DNA of 64,000 bases from Volvox africanus (GCA_030268105.1 BSDZ01000008.1:868001-932000), one strand, 5' to 3'. Shown: positions 25,762 to 38,244, numbered from the stretch's first letter. Notes: generated by a model not told the origin, from the letters alone. Numbers and translations: made by a program.

Positions 25762-27589
25762 CTGCTATGGTCAGTTAGTCGAACGTATGCGCTTCCAAAT
25801 CTCATGAGCGGACTATTGGCTTCGGCTTTATTGTGCTAGGTATTGGTGGGTCGTAAGGGGAGGAGTCGGGCCGATGTTAAATGATGCATCCGGGGAGTTG
25901 GTGTTATGTGTTTGCGATTGGCACGATCCTACACGTGGTGGCTCATGCATCAACATGTCTCTTCGAGGTGGGTTTAGCCCATAGGCGTGATGAATGAACC
26001 TGCCAAGGTATATGGCCAGTACGGGTACGGTGAATTGTCCACTGAGTCATTGCAGCCACAGTGTCGAGGTACATACCAAGTCACGGAGGTCTGCGGCGTG
26101 CCAAGCTGTACTATGGGAGTGAGCATAGGGTCCATAATTCAAGCTCCGTGCCGAGGGCGCCACAATTTTATATCGGGTTCATGTACCTGTCGTGGCCACG
26201 TACCCTTAAGGGGGTAGACCGCTCCGTAAAACATACGGAAGGAGTGCAAAGGGACACGGCACCAGATGCTGCGTTAATGCCCAAACAACTCCATTACACG
26301 GGTTTGTACGATTTCAAGAAGTGTATAAGACACAGCGGATGGGTACGCATTCGCACCCCATCACAGACCGGGTGAGGGCGGCTGCATTTAAAATCCTGAC
26401 TGCGCCCTCCTACACTACAACATAAACGCCAATCGCCCTGGTAAACAGTCCTGAAGCCGTTCCGATACGCAACTCGCATCCTAGGCAGAAACGCATATAA
26501 TTCCCTCCGCCCTTGCACAATCGCTCGCTGTACGGCTTTGCGTATGTCAGGAAGCAGAGCGGTCGTGTGGGTGCAGGGAGGCCATTATAACCTCCCCTCT
26601 CCACAAGTCCACTCCTAACAACGGCTTTCGAACCTTCTGTTCATCGTTGCTCTACCTGAACGCAAAACCGTCCTCGGCCAACCCAAGCCGTAAGGGGGAC
26701 TTCCTGCCTCGAGAGCTAACACGTCTGCCTGGCTGTTATCGAACACAGAAGCCGGCGTGGGACGGCCAAAGCTGGTTGCGGTTTGAAACAGCAGAGCCCT
26801 AGTGGCGGCGACATTTTATATCCTCTGGTTAGACAGTCGCTTGGTCGACTTTCTCCCGGGCACTGCACCTTTGCGGCACATCCGCGCCGCCATATTGGGG
26901 CGAATTTTGTCCGTACAATGTTCGCAATATATGATATCTACACGAGGAAATAACATGCCTCCATGCTTACACCCCTAGACGCTAATTAAAGACCCCTCGT
27001 AAGGCCGATGCCTGTGGCACCTACACATGAGGCTGCCCCATCTCCTTTCTCCACCCCTTCCCAAACCAACTCACACTCCGCTGTCATCCACCACGCAATG
27101 CGGGGTTAAAACCTCTCTCCTCCTGACCTTTACTAACACCACGCAACTCTTAACTGCTGCGGATATGCAATCAGGTTAGGCTTCGCAACCTCATCCTTCT
27201 GCACCACTACACGATGAAGTGTCTAAGCATGTAGGCCGAATGATCTTCACGGCTTAGGCTTACGCCAAAATCCACCCGCCCCTGTCCTAAGCAATTGTTA
27301 GCCCAAAGCCGCAAACGCAAGGCCCTCATGCGAGCATGTTACGGTCTGAGACTGTGATCTCGCTAACTCCTAGCAGATTCGCTTTACGGGCTTCATCTAA
27401 ATAAGGATCGAGCAGCTCCTCCCTCCTTGTGTCCCTGTGTTTGCAGCACACCAAGCCACTCGCCATCCCATACTCAAATATTAGGACACATGATGGGTTT
27501 TCACAAGATAGCCCACAGCACCCGCGGGCTCTATGCATCCATCCATCCCATCTGTGAGGCCCCGGTAAAGCTCTGGTCACGTCGCTGCA
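25762..27589. other. Spacer without recognisable gene
   Basis: No supported coding chain on either strand. The bL20 3' untranslated region and the downstream flank of the RING gene must lie here. The right part is pyrimidine-rich on the plus strand, and the few open frames are short and motif-free. Confidence 0.5.
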
Positions 27590-30500
27590 TTAGGCAGCTG
27601 ACTCTAAGCCTCTTTGGCAGATGGGGCAGCACGCCTTGGTCTTAAGCCACGTGTCCACACAGTCCCCGTGGAAATCGTGCAGGCAGGGCAACCTCTTAAG
27701 CACGTCGCCAGGCACGACTTCCTCCATGCAGATGATGCAGGTAGCCGGGCAGCCATCACTGCGGCGGCGGCCCACCACGCCCACAACCTCCGTCGGCAGC
27801 GCCGCTAGCTGCTCGTCCTTAGCCGCCTTACGGTTCTCCACGCCCTCGTCCAGTCGGCACAGCAGCTCGTAGTCCTCGGGTGTGAAGTCGCGATCCGATA
27901 GCAGCAGATGAGCCGGGATCCCAGCGCGGTGCGCCGCCAAAATCTGTTCTCGCATAACCATAGCCTGCTCGCGGTAGGCTGTAGCAACAGCGTGGCGGGC
28001 ACGGCGCTGGGTACCTGCTGCAGTGGGCCGGCCAAGAAAGGGCCTTCGGCGAGTGCACAGAGCGTATAGATGAAACAATAACAACAACAGCGGCGTCATT
28101 GCTCTTTAAGTCAGCAAGACAAGGATCACGGACCCATGAAAACATGGCGTGTGATGGGCGCGAGAAGAAAACTGAAAACACTTACCGGCATTGTCGTCTG
28201 AGTCACCGCCGCGGCCACCCGTGATGCGATAGAAACCGAACGGCAACGCCATCATCGCGGGAATCATATCCTGAAGGGAACGCGCAATGAAACGCGGGCG
28301 ACTGCCGCCGCCAGGCCCTGCGCCTGCTGCCGCCGCCGCGGCGGCGGTTGCAGCCTCCTCGGCAGCCGCAGCCAACGCTGCCGCCTCGACAGCACGGCTA
28401 GCGGCACCGCCACCAGTGCCACCAAACATGGACAAAGAACCGGAGCCGGGTGCGCGGGTAGGCCGAGGCCAAGCACGCCAAGCAAGGCCGTCCTGGTCGT
28501 ACTCTTGGTCGCTGCCGCCAGCCACCGCCATGCCGCCACCTGCGAAGCGCTCTAGGCGCTCACTACGGCGTGCGGCGGCCCGTTCACGTTCCCGCTGGAT
28601 ACTCTCCGCTAGGCTGGCGTTCTCAAGAGACTCCAGCATATCCAGACGGCTCTGCAATGAGGTTTGCGGCGAGGACAGACAAATAAGGAAGATAGACAGC
28701 TAGCCAGATAACGGGAAAACGGTAAAATACGGCAAAAAAGGGGCCAACGAAGCCGTCCGGAACATCCGGAACTGAAAGGGTAAAGCCCGCAATGGGTCAC
28801 ACGGCGCGACGCTGCGCCTGAAACGAAATGAAATCGTCGTACACACGCCCAAATCACCTCCAACCGCCACGGCACCACCCACCCAGCGGGCTGCGAGGGC
28901 TGCGGCAGCAGCCTCACTGCTCCCTGCACCGTCACCGCTGCGCCCCCCTTCAGTTTCCGCGGGCAGAGTGCCGCTGCGGCGCGCGGCCGTGCGAGCAAAC
29001 CGCCAGGCATGCCCTTGCGCACGTGCCCCCCCATGGGGTCCTGAGGCATCGATGGCCGCGGCCACGGCCTGAGCGGCGCTCCGTATGTCCTACACGGGAA
29101 GAAGGCCGGCCGCCAGGAGAGATACACCTCCATGCCCGTACAAGCGGACAACCCCGAGATGCCAGAAGAGGAGCGACAGAAAATGACAGCATCGCTTCCA
29201 ACACACCTCTGCCCCGTATAAGGCCCACGACACCAACGTAACTCCACCCCGCCAGCTCCTAAGCTTCAAGCCCTCCATGCGTCGATACACCGATACGGCG
29301 ATACCAACGCCAAAAACCTGTACCGGTTTGCCCAAGAACCTGCAGTCCCAGTCACCAAGATCTACACAAAATACCCCCTCGAAAGGTATTTGTACAACTT
29401 ACAGAAAACATTTGGGAAAGATGGAAAGATGCACCATAAGCGTTCGGGACCGGCAGCGGGGCAGAGGTTTACCCTTCACGATTGCATTGAACTCAACGCC
29501 CTCACTCCCTTCTCCCTTGGTGGACGAAACGCACCATAACGCGCCGATGCTCTTCCTGCTCCAATTGATGCATGGTTTCCTGCGCCAGCCGCTCGTCCTC
29601 CTCTGCCTGTAGTCTTGCGGCCAGTCTCATGTCGGCATCTTCTTGATCGTCGGGAGGCGGTGCCTGCTGGCCTTGAACCAACCGCTGGTGTGAGGCGGGT
29701 TGTACAGCGGAATCCGGTGCATCACTTCGCGGCATGCTCCGAAAGGGTCTCCTTGCCGGTCGCGGTAGACCAGGAGGGAGCATTGCACGCCATGGCCCAA
29801 ATGACTCGTGCTGTGTTTCGGCTGGGGTATCTGGGCCCTGCGCTGGTTGTTGCTGCTGCTGCTGCGGTTGCGCGGCGACGCTTGTGCCCGAAACCAAGCG
29901 GGGAACGCTGTGGATGGCAAAAAGCCCAGAGAGGCGTAACATAGGGGGAAGGAAGTAGAGGACGAAAGGGGCTCAAATCTTCAAGTAGGTTGGGTGATGA
30001 CCCACAAAATTGCGGTTGTAAGTCATTGCTGTCTCGCGGCAACCATGAAGATTTTTGCTTGTTGATAGGAAGTCACGCGGCCGCAGACGGTTTTGCCATG
30101 TTCACGGAACGGCACCGGCAGACGCACTCGCGTTGATTACCCACGTAAGAATTATACAAAACAACTCACCTTGGGAGCATCAGTGGACGAGCAAAATCGG
30201 TAGCTTGGCTGTCGGCGCCATGCTGGTGCGGCATGCCCGAAATGTGATGCTTGAAGGTTGGGCGCCGGACAAAGTTATCGTCGTCTTCGTCATCGTCGAT
30301 GGCAATAGGGCTAGAATTGACATTCACCCGGGGCAACGGCAGAGCTACGCGTCGGGAACGCGCCGAGGATGGTCGGTACACCGGCATAGGCCGAGGGGCA
30401 CCCTGGCCTTCCATAGCACCCCAATGCGTGGGCATTCTTGGATTGCGCTCCATACCCTGGAGGGTTAAAATTTAGGTCGGAAGACAGACATCCAAGCTTA

Positions 30501-30912
30501 CCCCTTTGCTCATTGCGCAGAAGCCCGTGCCTACGAACCTGCCCCGCTTGGTCTCGTGGCAGCGGAATTGAAGAAGGACTTTCATCTGCGTTGTTCAGAA
30601 TGGAAAAAGGTTATCCCACAAAAGGCACATAACAAACGTGTAATTATCTTCCTTCAGGCCGCGGCTACATCTCTAAACGAACCACAGACCCAGGATCGCT
30701 AACATTTAGTTCTGGCATTGGAATACGTCCAACGAATTTGTCGGATAAGCAGGGTTCTCAACTCCAACCATTTACATACCCTCCACAGGCTCACCGTCAG
30801 AGTCAACCAGGTTAAGCACCTTTGTCTCTTGGCGCTCGGGCCTGCTGCGCTTGGTTGGTCGGCGTGGCATATCGTCGCATAGGTTTACAATCTCTGCTGC
30901 CGTGTCGCTCAT
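27590..30912 (-). CDS. RING-H2 E3 ubiquitin ligase with SUMO-interaction-like motifs
   Basis: A six-exon minus-strand model is phase-consistent: 30912-30780, 30407-30170, 29907-29535, 29089-28883, 28651-28186 and 28017-27590 (TAA), about 614 residues. The C-terminus (about residues 566-608) is a RING-H2 finger: CIICMEE, RLPCLHDFHGDCVDTWL, CCPICQRGL, with all eight metal ligands present. The N-terminus holds three hydrophobic-acidic stretches resembling SUMO-interaction motifs: EIVNLCDD (7-14), KVLNLVDSDGE (31-41) and PIAIDDDEDDD (about 78-88). The middle is Ala/Gly-rich with a charged helix (EEDERLAQETMHQLEQEEHR). The combination suggests a SUMO-targeted ubiquitin ligase, acting on sumoylated nuclear proteins; this is inference. 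Weak points are the second acceptor (GGAAG at 30408) and exon 4, for which a longer alternative with other donors also keeps frame. Confidence 0.72.
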
Positions 30913-31589
30913 AGTCTTGGCTGGCTCCAACAAATGTTATGTACGACTTCTAGGGGCCTCCAAAGAAGCCACGCCTTGGGTTGTTTAAGTAATTGCGCAA
31001 CTTCATACCTTTATTTTGCAATTTGTACGACGGCAACGAGACGTGGCTTGCCACTGCAACGTCTTACTGGTTACCTGGTAAGAGCGATATATAATGACAA
31101 AAACACCTCAATGTAATTAGGTTATTTTATTTTGGGGGCTTGCACTTACTGACCAACCTCGATAGGCCTTTCTCGCGAGACCCTCACTCGGTTGCGTACA
31201 AATCGCTTGTCCAAAACACTCATCTGTGCAAGAACACGCAACGGAATGCTACCAAGAGTTGACACAGCCATCTTCACACCTCACCCAAAGTGTTCACGTA
31301 ACTCGTCTGACACTGTCTTTGACACTCCTCTATCTCATATAGATGCCCATTATTCGAAATTTACAAATGTAATCATGAATGATTCAATGAGATTCTCGTT
31401 GCTCTCAACCTGTGCAGAAAGTCCCATGGGTCACTGACTCTGAGAGTCAGGATATCCGTCGTTTGCGCTATCAGTGCTGGCGCTTGCGCTGCAGGATCTG
31501 GACCTCGCACCGGGGTTATTTGTGGGGGTGGCGGGGCCACGGCGACGAAGCAGACCTCCATAGGAGCGCTGCCTCGGCCTTCAACGCAG
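30913..31589. other. Spacer upstream of the RING gene
   Basis: AT-rich DNA expected to contain the promoter of the minus-strand RING gene. No motif, tRNA or coding chain was found. Confidence 0.5.
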
Positions 31590-32357
31590 TCAATATTGCC
31601 GCCCCATAGTCTTGTAAACCCGCCACCAGTATTCCTTCTGTAACCCAAAACGGTCTCCACAAACGAAATACTTAGGCTTGTGCTTCTGTAGCTGCTGCTG
31701 CTGCTGCGACGGCAGCGGCACCATTACACCTGGAGCGGGCGTGGGGAACAGGTATGCACCTTCCCCACCACCACCGCCACCGCCACTGCGACCGGCCGCT
31801 ATGGTCTCCTCCACTCACAAGCCAGCTGGCTTGCTGCTCCTCCCCCTACAGGCGCAATTGCCGCTACACTTGCAGTACTCGGGCCCCTGCGAGGCTGCCA
31901 AGGCGACGCCACGACGTTGGCACCACGTCATGGGACTGTCCCAGTACCACTCCAGCCTATCCAGGGAATCTGTGGCTGAAAATCATTTGTCGCTACCGCC
32001 AGTGCCGCCGCCACCGCCGCCAGTGCTGCCGCCACGGACGACCGAGTGCAGACCGTCCTTTTCCTTCATGGCAGGACCAATGCCATCGGCGCGAGGCTGA
32101 CCCATGGGTTCACTGCAAGTGGCAGCCTCCGCGTATGTAGGCACGAGTCTCCAAGTCTCCACCGCCTGCGTGTCAACGCCGTGTGTGGCAGCGCGCCACA
32201 TGGTCGCGCACCATTGTGACCATTCCCACCAGACCTACATCGCAATCCGGACATATCCCGGGTTCTCTGAGCGCCGTTGTACTGGCGTGGAGCACCATGG
32301 CGGACTTGGACGAGACCATGCTGCCGCGCCGGCTTATATACGCATGTGCACACACGG
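31590..32357 (-). CDS. Tentative minus-strand gene, Gln/Gly-rich, function unknown
   Basis: Several minus-strand blocks look coding. The last, 31814-31590, is Gly-rich, then GAYLFPTPAPGVMVPLPSQQ with more Gln, and ends with an aromatic-rich tail (FGLQKEYWWRVYKTMGRQY). Before it, about 31977-31854 reads DSLDRLEWYWDSPMTWCQRR after a TTTTCAG acceptor. Near 32350-32170 there is a possible C2H2-like knuckle (GICPDCDVGLVGMV, then RDHVARCH). I could not join the blocks with certainty, and an overlapping plus-strand frame (31678-32100) rich in Pro is equally long. Strand and structure are uncertain, and no function is proposed. Confidence 0.28.
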
Positions 32358-33125
32358 GCACTTGCGCATTTGACACAGTATCCAGTACACTCAGCATGTA
32401 AGTTTTAAGTTTCCAGGAAACACTAAGTCCGGTGAAGGCGCAAAGCGGTTGTGGAGAATTCGTAGGAGGGCAGGCCATAGTCACTATATACGCGGTCCTG
32501 AGCTCTAATTCGTACATGACGCATAAAATATGTGCGGCAGACGCGGTGATGGAGACTTCTCATGAAATCTACGAAATCCTGCACACAGCAGGATGACTAG
32601 CTCCAGGTTGGGTCTGTTCTTTGCTCTCCGTTTTGGCCCAATTCCCCAGCTTTAGCGACCACGGACTCGCGCATTTGCTCAGCAAATACTGACGGTGCAA
32701 AGGTGCAAACACCAAAGAGCGCCACATCTCAAGGAAGATATAGGCGAATGTGGGCTCAACATAAGGCATCAACACCGTGATGTATCAGAAGCAGGATGGC
32801 AGACCTGGTCTGCAACCCGACTGCGCTTGTCTGCACACGTGACATGACCGCCCCCCCCCCGTGCGCAACTTTGTGGACATAATGCTGAGCGCAACCGCTG
32901 GTGGACCGTGTTTCTAGCTGTGCCGGCGTGCGGCACGTGGTACTGTTCAGCCGCATCAAAGGGGGACATGCTGCTGCTACGGCTAGGGGGCTGGTAGTGG
33001 TACGGATACTACTGCACGAGCCTGCACTTGCCCCTTCATCTTACAGAAACCTGCAATTATGGATGTCATTCCTTGAACGTTGCTCTTTTCTTCAATATGT
33101 GCCTTCCTGTGCCTAGCTATTGCAG
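32358..33125. other. Spacer, no recognisable gene
   Basis: No coherent coding chain. A run of eleven C residues lies near 32850-32860. It may include 5' flanks of the neighbouring tentative genes. Confidence 0.4.
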
Positions 33126-33492
33126 ATTGACCTCCAAAACATGGACGCCATGCAGGCAAACTGTAGTATCCTGGAGTTATCCATGGCTAATATCCGGGTT
33201 GACCAGAGACTGGACATCTTCCGATTGGGCAGGTAATAGGCAGGTATTCCATCAGACATACGACACAAACTCACTGCATGCATTATGCCAGTCCCCGCGG
33301 ATTCGTGGATGGTATCCGACACCCGGACGGGAGCACCATCACCAAATGCACCTCCTCCGACATTGTGGGCCTGTTTTTTTGCAGGGCACCTTCGTCTCCA
33401 TGTTCATCACGGCGCAGGATCTGCTTGGCGTGGCGCAGACGTACCTGCACCCAGTGCTGGACGGTTTCTTTATTGTGATGGGTGTGTTGTAA
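33126..33492 (+). CDS. Possible terminal exons of an unknown gene
   Basis: A block after a TGCAG acceptor (33126-33232) reads MDAMQANCSILELSMANIRV and DQRLDIFRLG, and ends at a GT. A later block from 33385, after TTTTTTTGCAG, reads GTFVSMFITAQDLLGVAQTY and ends FFIVMGVL at TAA 33490-33492. The composition of both is clearly protein-like. The joint is unresolved: the phase-consistent path through 33292-33364 would need an intron of only 20 bases, and a direct joint needs a weak GTTGAC donor. No family recognised. Upstream exons were not found. Confidence 0.33.
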
Positions 33493-34133
33493 AGACCAAT
33501 ACCCGGACCGGGTGAGAGCGCCGGTGCCCTGCTTCATCACTAACTCATTTGTCGGATGCGCTGTGATGTTTTTTACTAACACGCACCATGCCTCTGTCCA
33601 CAGGTGCCCAATGAGAATGCGGACACAACACAGGGACACAAGGCAGAATGAGGACCGACATGGCCATGAGAGGGCACGCCGTGGACATTACTTTGTGTTC
33701 TGCCTGTGCAATTTGCCAGATGGGCATCCCTTCCATGCATGCTACTTGATTGCTATCATCGCGACAAGCTTTTGTATTCTTTCTGCTACCCTTCAATGGG
33801 TGCATTTTCAATATGGCCACTTTTGTTGTAGCATATCTGCTGCTTTGCGTATGATAATACCACGCACCATCATTGCATTCCTCTATGTATGACACCTTTT
33901 ACACATTCCATATAGCAAACTACCACACCAGTCAGGCAGCGTACGGACCAGCAAGGATGTCCTTACACATGCACCTCTGCATGTACAGGTTTGAAAGACT
34001 CTGCTGCCAAACACGCGCCACACAAGGCGCACCCTCGACAGGTGCAAAAGGGGTATGTATACGGGCGCTCAAGGCGTTTTATAATAGTTATCTATATGAT
34101 TATCTTTTACACTATATTTCATCTTTGCACTAA
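33493..34133. other. Spacer before the tRNA gene
   Basis: AT-rich sequence with no supported gene. Immediate upstream DNA of the tRNA (ACTATATTTCATC near 34111-34123) could serve as its 5' flank; RNA polymerase III uses internal boxes. Confidence 0.45.
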
Positions 34134-34205
34134 GGGGCTTTAGCTCAGTGGTAGAGCGCGCGCTTCGCATGCGTGAGGTCATGGGATCGATCCCCATAAG
34201 CTCCA
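34134..34205 (+). tRNA. tRNA-Ala(CGC)
   Basis: The 72 bases fold as a complete cloverleaf. The acceptor GGGGCTT pairs with AAGCTCC (one G-U). The D stem is GCTC/GAGC with loop AGTGGTA. The anticodon stem CGCGC/GCGTG encloses loop TTCGCAT with anticodon CGC. The T stem ATGGG/CCCAT carries loop ATCGATC, and the discriminator is A. Internal A and B boxes are intact. No intron. It is followed without a gap by a degenerate tRNA-like unit. Confidence 0.92.
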
Positions 34206-34289
34206 GGGTTTCTATCTCAGTGGTCGAGCAGCTAACTGCAGGCCATTATGGCCATCAGCAGGTCTCCGGTTCGATCCCGGAGGGTATAC
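34206..34289 (+). pseudogene. Degenerate tRNA-Cys(GCA)-like unit with a short insertion
   Basis: Directly after the alanine tRNA the sequence keeps a strong T arm (TCCGG TTCGATC CCGGA). It also keeps D-loop-like TATCTCAGTGGTCGAGC and an anticodon region CTAACTGCAG...ATCAGCAGG that resembles tRNA-Cys(GCA). A 12-base stretch at the 3' side of the anticodon loop (GCCATTATGGCC, self-complementary) looks like a tRNA intron or insertion. The acceptor arm fails: GGGTTTC against GGGTATA gives several mismatches, and D and anticodon stems have one mismatch each. A hairpin (TACACC...GGTGTA) and a T run follow. It is probably a pseudogene or a tRNA-derived repeat. Confidence 0.6.
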
Positions 34290-37164
34290 ACCTTTTCTGG
34301 TGTATCCTTGGGCCCTGAAGCGTTTCTGACCGGAACTCAACGACATCCGATTCACGGACCATTCCTTGCTTACAGCTTCAACCCATGCGGTGAGTTCTCG
34401 TTTCTTCATGTCATCTTACACTCACGGGATATATGTGTGGAACTAGGGGTATTCCCAACCGATGCCGAGATGCAAAACTTACTTGCGACTTATCATATTC
34501 TCAATTATCCATCGAACGCCCTGTTTGCATGCCATGTACAGGTGTTTCTCTTCCTCGAATCACGTGCAGAGGTGCACAGCTACGCCTACTAAGCCGTCAA
34601 CGCTGGAAAGACCCTAAGCAAGAAACGTTCCCCAATGCTTAATAACTAAATTAGAAATTTGACCCGGTTATGATGAAAATCCCGGAATGTTTCTTCGGCA
34701 CCAACGTCCTCAGCGACTGGGGCAGGATTTTCTGATCTTAGGTGCTACAAGGCGACTTGCCCTGAAAGGACAACCACCGCATTGCACAGAAAGGACAAGC
34801 ACAAAAGTTGTATTGTTAAGTTGTCTAATATATGCACCAAATGGCGGTCTATCGGAGAGCCTTAAATAATGCTTCTTCGCGCGTGACGCTACAGCGCCCA
34901 ATCCTTTTCCTCCTCGCTAGAAACGGTTTCGTTACATGTACGGACATTCAAATGGTGTATTTATAATACGATAATTTCGGCCTACTCTCTCCTTTCTCTA
35001 ATTCCGACAACACCATGTTCCACCTTGACTGACCGCGACTTTTTCGTTGGATGGGTTATGACTGGTTAATGAACGTAATATAAATGAAGTTATATATATA
35101 TATAGGGGTAACATATTATCACACCAACATGCGATAACCTGCGATATCTATTAGCACGTCAGCACATTTTACTGAGTGGACAATTATCACCTTGTGAATG
35201 TGGACCACAGTCTGTGCATGACGCCGTAAGACGTTATACTGTAGGTTCATTATGTTTCTGCCTGATGTCTTGATAATACTGTAATACACGGAAGTACAAT
35301 AACATTTATTTGTGTGTGGTGTGAGAGTACTTCATGCTTATGCAGTGTGGGTACGCTTTATAGGTGTTAAGATGTGAGGTGTGCGAAGGTGGCAATTGCG
35401 GAACACTTATTGTGAAGAAGGGGCTGGACATTCTCCATGTTTGACGCTCCTGATGTGAATGTGAATAGAGACCTTTGGGGTAAGGATACGAAAGACGCGG
35501 AAAACAAGTTTGCCACAACAGATCTTAAATAACTCCATTTCGCCCTGGACCTCCCTGCAGCTACAACCATGAGCTTGAATGCTTACTACATAACCCATCT
35601 ATTAGCTCTTATCTAGTTAGCCCTACAAGAGCTGATAGCAGTTAAATTATAACGCTAACAAAAGCATCTTTGCAGGTGTTTGTCTCCGTGCCTTCCAATC
35701 CGTACTGCATTGTGAGTACATGTTTCTCACTCGCTCGTCAGCTTCACGGTTGACAGGGACCATCACAAACCGGCCATGCCCTGTCGTGTAGGAGACCTCC
35801 ACGTAGCACCACTCCGCCCCAGCCATACCCCCCAACATTCCCCCCAGCATCTCAACCAGGAACGAGGACATCAACATTAGCGACAAAACAGGTTATCAAC
35901 TGGATTTGCCGGGAAAAGCCAACTCTTTGACCTCCTGCACTGTCACCCTCAATATGGAAACGTTCATGAATGGCTGTTCAAAAACCATTAGCCCCAGCCC
36001 TAGCCCGTCGTTGGGATGACCCCTATCAGCCTGCACACGTAGGAGTGGGCTGGAGTACGTATACGAGGGCAGTGACAGGCAGGGGTAGCGGGCAAAGGAA
36101 AAGAACAGAGGAACACGCCGTGCCTTTCGAAAAGCAGACGTCCCCAGCCTATGTTATGAAGTATCCAACGCGTCAATCGAGAGGCATACTAACGAAGCGT
36201 GCACGTGTATGCTGCCAGTGAAGGGATACAGCTCAACCCAGGATAACTGCTGTTGATTCAGTGTACTTTCATGTGGATTTGTGCACTCTGGCCAGCAGCT
36301 CTGCCCTCCTGATGGTTCCAAGCTTGCGCTTTAGTGTGTGTGTGTGTGTGTGTATGATTTACAAAATCGGCCGAGTTTTTTTTCGTATTTGCACAGTTCA
36401 TGTGCTCAATATGAGTCGATAGTCCCATGGGGGCTTCAGGTGGTGTCCGATTGTCTGGGTGGCTGGGGACTTCCTAATCCAGAGCCACCAAGATCCTTTA
36501 GTTGGTCTGCACTCGACCAATCCAAGCGCCCTGAATGGGCATCTGCATACACATATGCGTTCAATCCATCCCATATCCCCTAAGGACGAACACGACCCGC
36601 CAATGTGATAAGCCCAACTCAGGCAGGGACACTGAAGCCAAGGACTGAGGGGAAACCCATTTCTGACGATTTGTTCTCGACTATGCGTGCCCGAATATTA
36701 GGTAAGCGAGAAACCTTAACGTTGGTATTTTTCATACAATCGCCAGCAGTTTACTATGTTGGAGGCCTCCCCAGTAGGGTTCGGTAGGGATCGGTACGAG
36801 TATGGAAAGCGGCGTCCAGTTTTTTGCTTACAAACGATAATAACATGATTGTCATCGATTAAGACTGCCGACATATTTGAGGTAGAGCCCTAAGGTTGAT
36901 CAACGCCTAGGGCTTAACTAGGCAGACCTTGCAGGCTGCAAGTACAATTATATGATAGCGGAATAGTTTAGATTAACCTTATACGATAAATGATGCTTCC
37001 GATTCATATATGCCGCTTGTTCCCTCCTGACCCGCCTGCGAACCTTTGAGCGGCCCTCCTGGAGACATTCCTTCGGAGCCATCTTTGGCTCTGATCTTTC
37101 TACCGTTCGCCATTTTCGATTTATTTGAGGTTACAGGCAGACAGGAATCAGTCAGTAGTTAACA
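34290..37164. other. Spacer with only weak open frames
   Basis: No recognised gene. A minus-strand frame 35886-35647 (LGGMLGGMAGAEWCYVEVSY onward) and a plus-strand frame at 34248-34592, which starts inside the pseudo-tRNA, look partly protein-like but have no family match or splice partners. A (GT)n tract lies at about 36333-36353 and (TA)n near 35091-35104. The left portion is AT-rich. Confidence 0.4.
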
Positions 37165-38244
37165 ATGGCCACCATGATGCGCTGCAACGTTGCTCGCGCG
37201 GTGAGGACTTGCGGAACGTGCAAGCTTGGCCACTATTCTGTCGCTTCTGTTTCGCAATCAAAGTAAAATTCGTTGTTTGTAGTTGGCGCTAACTGTAAAT
37301 CTACTTGAACGCCCTGCAGAGCGCGCGCCCAGCTCGTGGTGCCGTCGTTGTCCGCGCCAGCGCTGAGCAGCCTCGCCGCGTCCTGGTGGGCCTACTGGCT
37401 GGAGGTGAGTAGAAGTAGGCTTGTACGAGATCTGCATGTGAGATTTCTGGCTCAATGGGTTATCGCACTGCAAATCATGACGCAGGATGGTAAGGAATTT
37501 TTCGAATATGCGTCATGCACTCTCTGCAATGCTCACCTGGGGTAGATGGCTAACCTGATCGCCTTAATGCAACGGATAGCGATCTGGAGACTTCAAAGCT
37601 CAGGAACAGAACTTTAAAGCTGTTTAGACATGAACTTGTAAATATCTTTCACAACTTTGAGGTGTTGCTTCTTATTTGCATGATTTTATAATAAAGGCGG
37701 TCAGATTGGTTACATGGGTTAACCTTTACATATGTATGGCACGCCACTGTTTCCTCTGCTGTTTCTGTCGCAGCTGTCGCCGGCGCTTTCCTGGTTGCGC
37801 CACAGCAGGCTGAGGCCATTCGTATTCCATCCCAGGAGTTTACCGGTGGTCTGGTGGTCGGCGGAGGAAACTCGCCTAAGAGCCCCACTGCCGCCTCGAT
37901 GGAGTCGTACACCCTTGAGGGCACCAAGAAGCAGGGCGTGTCCCTTAAAACGAAGAAGAAGCTGCTGGTAAGCTATTCCCCCTGACATCTGTGGGTGATG
38001 ATGTGCCTACTGACTCGAAAGTCTTTGGTTTCGAGGTCTAAAGATGTCTACACGTTTTGCTGAGACGGTGCGAATCATTTTTCTACTCTATTGTCACACT
38101 GGGCCTTTCAACTAGAGTCTCTATCTTAACTGCACAGCATGATGGCAGATCGGGTGATATATGTGCATCTGGTCCCCACGCTTGATGCAATTCCACCCGC
38201 AGGCCAAGGTTCGCGAGCAGGCCCAGAAGTCTGCTAGCTCGTAA
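37165..38244 (+). CDS. Small plastid protein, probable thylakoid-lumen targeting
   Basis: Four exons join in phase: 37165-37200, 37320-37404, 37774-37967 and 38203-38244 (TAA), for 118 residues. The N-terminus (MATMMRCNVARASARPARG) is basic and hydroxylated like a chloroplast transit peptide. A twin-arginine (QPRRVLV) followed by a hydrophobic stretch (GLLAGAVAGAFLVA) and AEA suggests a second, thylakoid-transfer signal with cleavage near residue 55. The mature part (about 60 residues) reads RIPSQEFTGGLVVGGGN, SPTAASMESYTLEGTKKQ, and a Lys-rich tail (KLLAKVREQAQKSASS). I do not recognise a named family. The context fits a small photosystem-associated or lumen protein; that role is inference. 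Confidence 0.78.

Noticed and set aside
31754..32140. Pro/Arg-rich plus-strand frames
   Set aside because: Several frames on both strands are open because of CCG/CGC-type repeats; no domain supports the plus strand.
33233..33384. Three-exon joint through 33292-33364
   Set aside because: It keeps phase but requires an intron of only 20 bases, too short to splice.
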